From the NCBI GenBank assembly GCA_934168275.1, contig CAKPNA010000007.1, forward strand, positions 1 through 64,000: DNA of 64,000 bases, in the 5' to 3' direction. Position 1 is the first letter of the stretch, and every line of letters starts with the position of its first letter. A model generated the notes under the pieces. The model was not told the origin of the DNA, did no database searches, and saw only the letters and a program-made list of their open reading frames with translations. The position numbers and the translations under genes were made by a program. Shown here piece after piece: positions 58,997 to 64,000 of the stretch. Origin of the DNA: an uncultured Bacilli bacterium. GTDB taxonomy: Bacteria > Bacillota_I > Bacilli_A > RF39 > UBA660.

Positions 58997-60478
58997 ATGA
59001 AATATACAAGTATATGGGAAGATACCATTAAAAGAAATAGTTATCCACAACTAAAAAAAGATATATCCACAGATGTGTTGATAATTGGGCTAGGCATAAC
59101 CGGTTTATCCACAGCCTACCAATTACGAGATAGTAAATTAAATATTGTGGCTGTTGATAGTCGTCAAATGGGAAGCGGTACTACATCAAGAACCACAGGC
59201 AAATTAACCTACTTACAAAATGATATATATTCTTACTTATCAAAAAATATTAATAAAAAGACTGCTACTAACTATTTAGAATCTCAACTAGAAGCTATTA
59301 AAATAGTTAAAGACATAATAAAAGATAATAACATTAACTGCGATTTAGAAAAAGTTCCATCATATGTTTGGGCCAATAATAAAGATCAAATAAATATGGT
59401 TATTAAAGAAAAAGAATTTCTAAAAAATAATAAAATTAAAGTAAATACCCACAATAAAATACCTCTAATAGGTAATAAATATGGAATATCTGTATCTGAC
59501 ACTTACTATTTTAATCCCTTGAAATATCTAACTGCGCTAAGTAATATTGTCAAAAGATACACCAAAATCTATGAAAATACCACCATTACTGATATAACAA
59601 AAGATAAAGATAATTATATATGCCTAACTAAAAATAATAATAAAATAATAGCTAAAAAAGTAATTATTGCTTGTCATTATCCATTCTTTGTATTTTCATA
59701 TCTTATGCCCTTAAAAGCATATATTGAAAAATCATATTTAAGCGCCACTAAAGTAAAAGATAACAAAAAAGTATCTATGATAAGTATAAGTAAACCAACT
59801 ACTTCACTAAGATACTACCATAACTCTGATAACAACAATAATTATTTATTACTATTAAAAAAATCACATAACTTAGGACTAGATAATAATGATAATAAAA
59901 ACTTTAATTATTTATCTAAACATTTAGAAAAATATCCCGGTAAGGTAGAATATTTATGGTCCAACCAAGATTTAATAACTAGCGATAGATTACCATATAT
60001 TGGTCAAATTCAAAAGAACAATAACAATTTACTAATAGCAACCGGCTATAATACTTGGGGTATGACAAATGGAACGATAGCAGGTCAAGTAGTTGCTGAT
60101 ATAATTCAAAACAAATATAACAACTATGAAGAACTATTTAACCCCTTAAGAAAAATAAATAAAGCCAAATTAATAAACACCCCCGTTAATATAGTAAGTA
60201 GTATTGTCTCTTATCTAACATCAATTATTAATAAAAACAAGTCTTGGTATAATGAACAAGTAGAAATAAAGAATATTAATGGACAAAGTGTTGGTATATA
60301 TACTGATGAAAAAGGTATTAAACATCAAGTAAAAAATAAATGCCCTCATCTAGGATGTAAACTAGTTTTTAATAGTAAAGAAAAAAGTTGGGATTGCCCA
60401 TGTCATGGCTCTAGATTTGATATTGATGGTAATGTCATTGAAGGCCCATCAAGATATAATATAAAAATAATAAAATAG
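58997..60478 (+). CDS. FAD-dependent oxidoreductase fused to a Rieske domain
   Basis: The protein has 493 residues. The first 370 form a DAO-type FAD domain with GLGITGLSTAYQL (30-42) and GTTSRTTGKLT, ending YNTWGMTNGTIAGQVVAD. The C-terminal 85 residues are a Rieske 2Fe-2S domain with CPHLGC (about 449) and CPCHGSRFD (about 467). Such fusions are common in Firmicutes and probably move electrons from an amine or sugar-acid substrate, but the substrate is not known. AAGGAGAA precedes the ATG. No operon partner is evident. Confidence 0.93.
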   Translation: MKYTSIWEDTIKRNSYPQLKKDISTDVLIIGLGITGLSTAYQLRDSKLNIVAVDSRQMGSGTTSRTTGKLTYLQNDIYSYLSKNINKKTATNYLESQLEAIKIVKDIIKDNNINCDLEKVPSYVWANNKDQINMVIKEKEFLKNNKIKVNTHNKIPLIGNKYGISVSDTYYFNPLKYLTALSNIVKRYTKIYENTTITDITKDKDNYICLTKNNNKIIAKKVIIACHYPFFVFSYLMPLKAYIEKSYLSATKVKDNKKVSMISISKPTTSLRYYHNSDNNNNYLLLLKKSHNLGLDNNDNKNFNYLSKHLEKYPGKVEYLWSNQDLITSDRLPYIGQIQKNNNNLLIATGYNTWGMTNGTIAGQVVADIIQNKYNNYEELFNPLRKINKAKLINTPVNIVSSIVSYLTSIINKNKSWYNEQVEIKNINGQSVGIYTDEKGIKHQVKNKCPHLGCKLVFNSKEKSWDCPCHGSRFDIDGNVIEGPSRYNIKIIK

Positions 60479-60480
60479 TA

Positions 60481-60509
60481 TAGACAAAAGTAATAATATT
60501 TGCGATAAT
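60481..60509 (+). promoter_or_regulatory. Promoter of the FemX-like gene
   Basis: TAGACA (60481-60486), 17 bp and GATAAT (60504-60509), directly after the FAD-Rieske stop codon. Confidence 0.6.
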
Positions 60510-60526
60510 TTTATAGGAGTGATATC

Positions 60527-61780
60527 ATGAAATTTATAGATAATTTAGATAAAGAAGAATATATAGAGTTTTTTAATAATTTTAAATATAGTCATTTTAT
60601 GCAATCTTACCCATGGGGACTAGCTATGGAAGAAACAAGAGGTAAAAAAGCTATTTATGTTGGACTTAAAGATAATAAAAATAAATTAGTAGCGGCTTCA
60701 TTACTTCTTAAAAAAGAAATGCCTTTTGGATACTGCTACTACTACGCTTCACGTGGTTATTTAATTGACTTTAATGATACTAAACTAGTAAAAACATTTA
60801 CTGAAGAAATGAAAAAATTCCTAAAAAGGACTAAAGGAATATATGTTAAAATTAACCCCGAAATAATGTATCAAGAAATAAATGATGATGGTAGTAGAAG
60901 AGAAAATGGTAAAAACAACTTTAAAATATTTAATAATTTAATAAATTTAGGATATATTCATCAAGGATTTGTAAAATTATACGAAAATAACGAACCAAGA
61001 TACACTTTTCGCAGATATTATGAAAAATATAAAAGTATGGAAGAAATAGATAATAGTATATCTAAAACATTTATGCAAACAGTAAGAAGAAGTTATGCTT
61101 ATAATTTAAAAATTAATTTTGATAGTAATGTTGATAACTTCTGGGAATTAAATAAATCTAATGCTAAAAAAGATGATTTTATTCAATACTCAGACAACTT
61201 CTATAAAACACTATATAAATATGGTAGAGAATATAATAATCTATTAGTATTTGATGTATCGGTTAATGGTAAAAAATTATATCAAGATACCCTAGATAGT
61301 TATAATAAAATAAAAGAAGACTTTTCTAACAATTTAATAAGTAAGAAAAATAAAGCTGATAGTCAAGATAAATTAACAAGATTAGAAAAAGAACTAGATA
61401 TATTTAAAGAATATAAAGATCAAGATGATATGGTTATATGCTCATTAATAAATGGAATAGCTAATGATATGATGTGGACTATGTATATAGGTAATAATAA
61501 ATTAGGAGAATACTTATTTGCCGTTAACCGTATCTATTATGAAACAATAAAATACTGCTACGAACATAAATATCGTTTCTTAGATTTATATGGAACAGTA
61601 GGGGATGTTAATACTAAATATAAAAACTTAGGCGGACTACATGCCTATAAGAAAAAATATGGTGATACCTATATTGAATTTATTGGAGAATTTGACTTAG
61701 TAGGTAATAAGTTTATGTATAAAGCATTACCCAAATTATTGGGAGTATATCGTTATATAAGAAAGAAAATTAGCAAGTAA
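60527..61780 (+). CDS. FemAB/MurM-family peptidoglycan-bridge aminoacyltransferase
   Basis: The protein has 417 residues and belongs to the Fem family, which adds amino acids from aminoacyl-tRNA to the lipid II stem peptide. It has two GNAT-like lobes: FMQSYPWGLAMEETRGKKAIYVGL at the start and YRFLDLYGTVGDVNTKYKNLGGLHAYKKKYG at the end. A coiled-coil helical arm (about 255-300) is inserted between them, as in FemA. It pairs logically with the class A PBP in the window. The added residue cannot be predicted. Confidence 0.9.
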   Translation: MKFIDNLDKEEYIEFFNNFKYSHFMQSYPWGLAMEETRGKKAIYVGLKDNKNKLVAASLLLKKEMPFGYCYYYASRGYLIDFNDTKLVKTFTEEMKKFLKRTKGIYVKINPEIMYQEINDDGSRRENGKNNFKIFNNLINLGYIHQGFVKLYENNEPRYTFRRYYEKYKSMEEIDNSISKTFMQTVRRSYAYNLKINFDSNVDNFWELNKSNAKKDDFIQYSDNFYKTLYKYGREYNNLLVFDVSVNGKKLYQDTLDSYNKIKEDFSNNLISKKNKADSQDKLTRLEKELDIFKEYKDQDDMVICSLINGIANDMMWTMYIGNNKLGEYLFAVNRIYYETIKYCYEHKYRFLDLYGTVGDVNTKYKNLGGLHAYKKKYGDTYIEFIGEFDLVGNKFMYKALPKLLGVYRYIRKKISK

Positions 61781-61782
61781 AA

Positions 61783-61808
61783 ACAAGGAACTAGTCCTTG
61801 TCTTTTTT
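61783..61808 (+). terminator. Intrinsic terminator of the FemX-like gene
   Basis: A perfect 7-bp stem ACAAGGA/TCCTTGT with a 5-nt loop and a CTTTTTT tail. Confidence 0.85.
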
Positions 61809-62238
61809 ATAAGTAATTCTTAAGTTCTTCAATACTTCTTTCTTGCATTTCAATAAACTTATTAACAATATCTAAAACTTCTTTATCTATTTTCTTGTTA
61901 TTATATATCTTTCTTCCTTCAATAATACCCATATCAGTACCCTGAATCAAAAGTTCAGCAATCTTTGAATTACTATGATTAGTAAGCGTCTTCATTTCCA
62001 CACCATACCAAGTCATTAACTTAGTCATAGTATTTGTTTCATGAGGCTTATCTTCACTATTATATTTTTTATAAACAGACTTAATTTTCTCTGAAATATT
62101 TTTATATTTATCACGCTGTTTTTCTAGCAACTCTTTAAAATCATTATCTTCTACCTTATCTAAAACAAAAGAAATAGCATCAATTCCCATACTAGCACCT
62201 TTACTAATCTCATCAAGAGCATTTATATTCTCTTCCAC
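61807..62238 (-). CDS. Predicted four-helix-bundle protein (ferritin-like/DUF2383-like)
   Basis: This 143-residue all-helical protein probably forms a four-helix bundle. Helices are ALDEISKGASMGIDAISFVLDK, DFKELLEKQRDKYKNISEKI, MTKLMTWYGVEMKTL and EVLDIVNKFIEMQERSIEEL. It resembles DUF2383-like stress proteins, but the metal ligands of true ferritins are not clear. The frame runs to 62322. GTG 62238 has an AGAGG site 7 nt upstream, so I use it. It converges on the FemX-like gene. Confidence 0.65.
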   Translation of the reverse strand: MEENINALDEISKGASMGIDAISFVLDKVEDNDFKELLEKQRDKYKNISEKIKSVYKKYNSEDKPHETNTMTKLMTWYGVEMKTLTNHSNSKIAELLIQGTDMGIIEGRKIYNNKKIDKEVLDIVNKFIEMQERSIEELKNYL

Positions 62239-62368
62239 AATAATTCCTCTCTTTCTTAAGATATTTATATCTTCACTTGTTATTATAAACATCCAAATAA
62301 ATTTTATACTTAAACATTTCATAAAATATTATTAAATTACATAAACTAAAAATGAAAGGAATATATTT

Positions 62369-62821
62369 ATGAAATTAAGCCAAAAATTATTATATATATT
62401 AACACCTCTAATTGGTGGAAGTATAGTAGGACTAATTATCAATAAATCTATAGATTATAACTATCTAGTTAACCCACCATTATCTCCACCATCTTATTTA
62501 TTTCCAATAGTATGGAGTATCTTATATTCACTAATAGGTACATCATACTATATATATAGAAAGAATAATAATGATGATTCTCTAACTATAAGACTATATT
62601 ATATCCAATTAATATTAAACTATTTATGGTCTATAATATTCTTCACTCTAAAATTACGTACTCTAGCAGTTATCTGGATAATTATACTAGCTATAACTAT
62701 TATTTACCTAATGATAAGATTCTATAAAGAAGAAATAACAAGTTTCTATTTGTTTATTCCATATATATTATGGGTATTATTTGCTACATATTTAAATATA
62801 GGGATAATTGTTTTAAACTAA
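62369..62821 (+). CDS. tspO: TspO/MBR-family membrane protein
   Basis: Five-helix membrane protein of 150 residues in the TspO/peripheral benzodiazepine receptor family. Conserved parts are NPPLSPPSYLFPIVWSILY (35-53), a LNYLWSIIFF helix and PYILWVLFATYLN at the end. Relatives bind porphyrins and other hydrophobic ligands and are tied to stress responses. It is a single gene upstream of the tRNA-Gly promoter. An AAAGGAA site precedes the ATG. Confidence 0.92.
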   Translation: MKLSQKLLYILTPLIGGSIVGLIINKSIDYNYLVNPPLSPPSYLFPIVWSILYSLIGTSYYIYRKNNNDDSLTIRLYYIQLILNYLWSIIFFTLKLRTLAVIWIIILAITIIYLMIRFYKEEITSFYLFIPYILWVLFATYLNIGIIVLN

Positions 62822-62861
62822 AATATATTAGAAAAATATATTAGAAATTAACAATAATCAG

Positions 62862-62890
62862 TTGACAATATAACTAAAATATAGTAATAT
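62862..62890 (+). promoter_or_regulatory. Promoter of tRNA-Gly
   Basis: TTGACA (62862-62867), 17 bp and TAATAT (62885-62890), 18 nt before the tRNA. Confidence 0.8.
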
Positions 62891-62908
62891 TTATATTGCA
62901 AGTGATTT

Positions 62909-62982
62909 GCAGATGTAGTTTAATGGTAGAACTTCAGCCTTCCAAGCTGACCACGGGAGTTCGATTCTCCTCATCTGCTCCA
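62909..62982 (+). tRNA. tRNA-Gly (UCC anticodon)
   Basis: A 74-nt cloverleaf. The acceptor GCAGATG pairs with CATCTGC. The D arm reads GTTTAATGGTAGAAC, the anticodon loop CTTCCAA carries TCC, and the T arm has GGGAGTTCGATTCTCC. CCA is encoded. It is the only tRNA seen in the window. Confidence 0.97.
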
Positions 62983-63020
62983 TAAGGTAAAATCGTCGCA
63001 CCAATGTGACGTTAATGATT

Positions 63021-63048
63021 AAATCAATCTGAAAAGATTGATTTTTTT
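63021..63048 (+). terminator. Intrinsic terminator after tRNA-Gly
   Basis: A perfect 10-bp stem AAATCAATCT/AGATTGATTT with a GAAA loop and a T tail. Confidence 0.85.
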
Positions 63049-63080
63049 GTGCGTTATTGCAAAGAAAGGTGTGATGTGAT

Positions 63081-63353
63081 ATGATTAAAATAATTAAAAA
63101 GAAAATCAATATGAGTGATGAACTCAAAGCCAAAATTAATTGGTCTTGCAAATTTAATAACAGCCCCTACCAGATTATTGAGGGTCACCTAAGAATTGTG
63201 GAACATACAAATCTAGCGTATGTTGAGCCACACAAAGTAATTATTGGAGATACACTATATTTATTCTTCAATGAACAAAAACATTTTTATATTGGGAATT
63301 TAAAGAAGAAAATCCCTATTGCTGATTTATCAGACTACATAGCAAGGCATTAA
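63081..63353 (+). CDS. Small protein of the mobile element
   Basis: The protein has 90 residues with a basic N-terminus (MIKIIKKKINMSDELKAKIN) and strand-rich middle, for example VIIGDTLYLFFNEQKHFYIGNL. No family is recognised. It lies between the tRNA terminator and the recombinase and is on the same strand. An alternative start at the internal ATG MSDEL is possible. It could be an element-specific regulator, but the sequence alone does not show it. Confidence 0.6.
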   Translation: MIKIIKKKINMSDELKAKINWSCKFNNSPYQIIEGHLRIVEHTNLAYVEPHKVIIGDTLYLFFNEQKHFYIGNLKKKIPIADLSDYIARH

Positions 63354-63401
63354 TTAATTGAGAGTTTATATACTCCCATAATATTGGTTTATTTTGTCGT
63401 G

Positions 63402-64000
<599 letters not shown>

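Overview
The window is AT-rich DNA from a spore-forming, low-GC Firmicute. TGA acts as a stop codon (for example at the ends of the genes finishing at 46639 and 51219), so this is not Mycoplasma code 4. Sporulation genes (spoIVA, spoVIF), the RNA polymerase delta subunit (rpoE beside argS), DUF1934, DUF1292 and DUF951 proteins, and a fermentative set (pflBA, lactate dehydrogenase) point to an anaerobic member of the Bacilli. It is probably one of the uncultured, host-associated RF39/Erysipelotrichia-like lineages with many clade-specific small proteins. That placement is inference from gene content.

Layout. 0-9 kb: class A PBP; ywiB-like/argS/rpoE; a pair of 2-hydroxyacyl-CoA dehydratase-like proteins; two tandem VUT/YhhQ-type transporters with an HTH-S24 regulator; HU. 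9-16 kb, mostly minus strand: spoIVA, a membrane-anchored serpin with a divergent HTH gene, spoVIF coupled to a C26 amidohydrolase, and the GTPases der and engB. 16-25 kb: a PflX-type radical SAM protein; a three-gene minus-strand unit in which an HTH-CYTH fusion regulator precedes two tandem paralogues of unknown function; a glycosyltransferase; cysS and gltX; and a GntR/ABC/permease/small membrane protein operon. 25-27 kb: two helical proteins of unknown function and a probable micro-protein. 27-41 kb: secE-nusG-rplKA-rplJL, then pflBA, then rpoBC, with structured r-protein leaders. 41-63 kb, mainly plus strand: clade-specific coiled-coil and tail-anchored proteins, ldh, queH, trmL, an AbgT transporter, ychF, a rhodanese lipoprotein, an rlmB-type methylase, a SigH-like sigma factor, uvrA, a CMP kinase-like gene, a nuclease, tex, an FAD-Rieske protein, a FemX-like ligase and tspO. 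62.9-64 kb: tRNA-Gly(UCC), then the start of a mobile element with a large serine recombinase cut by the window edge.

Genes that act together: the two VUT transporters and queH suggest queuosine-precursor salvage; PBP and FemX build peptidoglycan; pflBA and ldh handle pyruvate; spoIVA and spoVIF belong to spore coat and maturation and have candidate sigma-E and sigma-K promoters. Housekeeping promoters repeatedly show a TGn extended -10 with a 17-bp spacer.

Points most worth a second look: the HTH-CYTH operon, pflBA inserted between rplL and rpoB, the surface serpin, a probable ATA start codon in the ywiB homologue, L1-stalk mimicry in the rplK leader, an S24-type regulator lacking the catalytic lysine, and a 52-bp four-armed dyad upstream of pflB.
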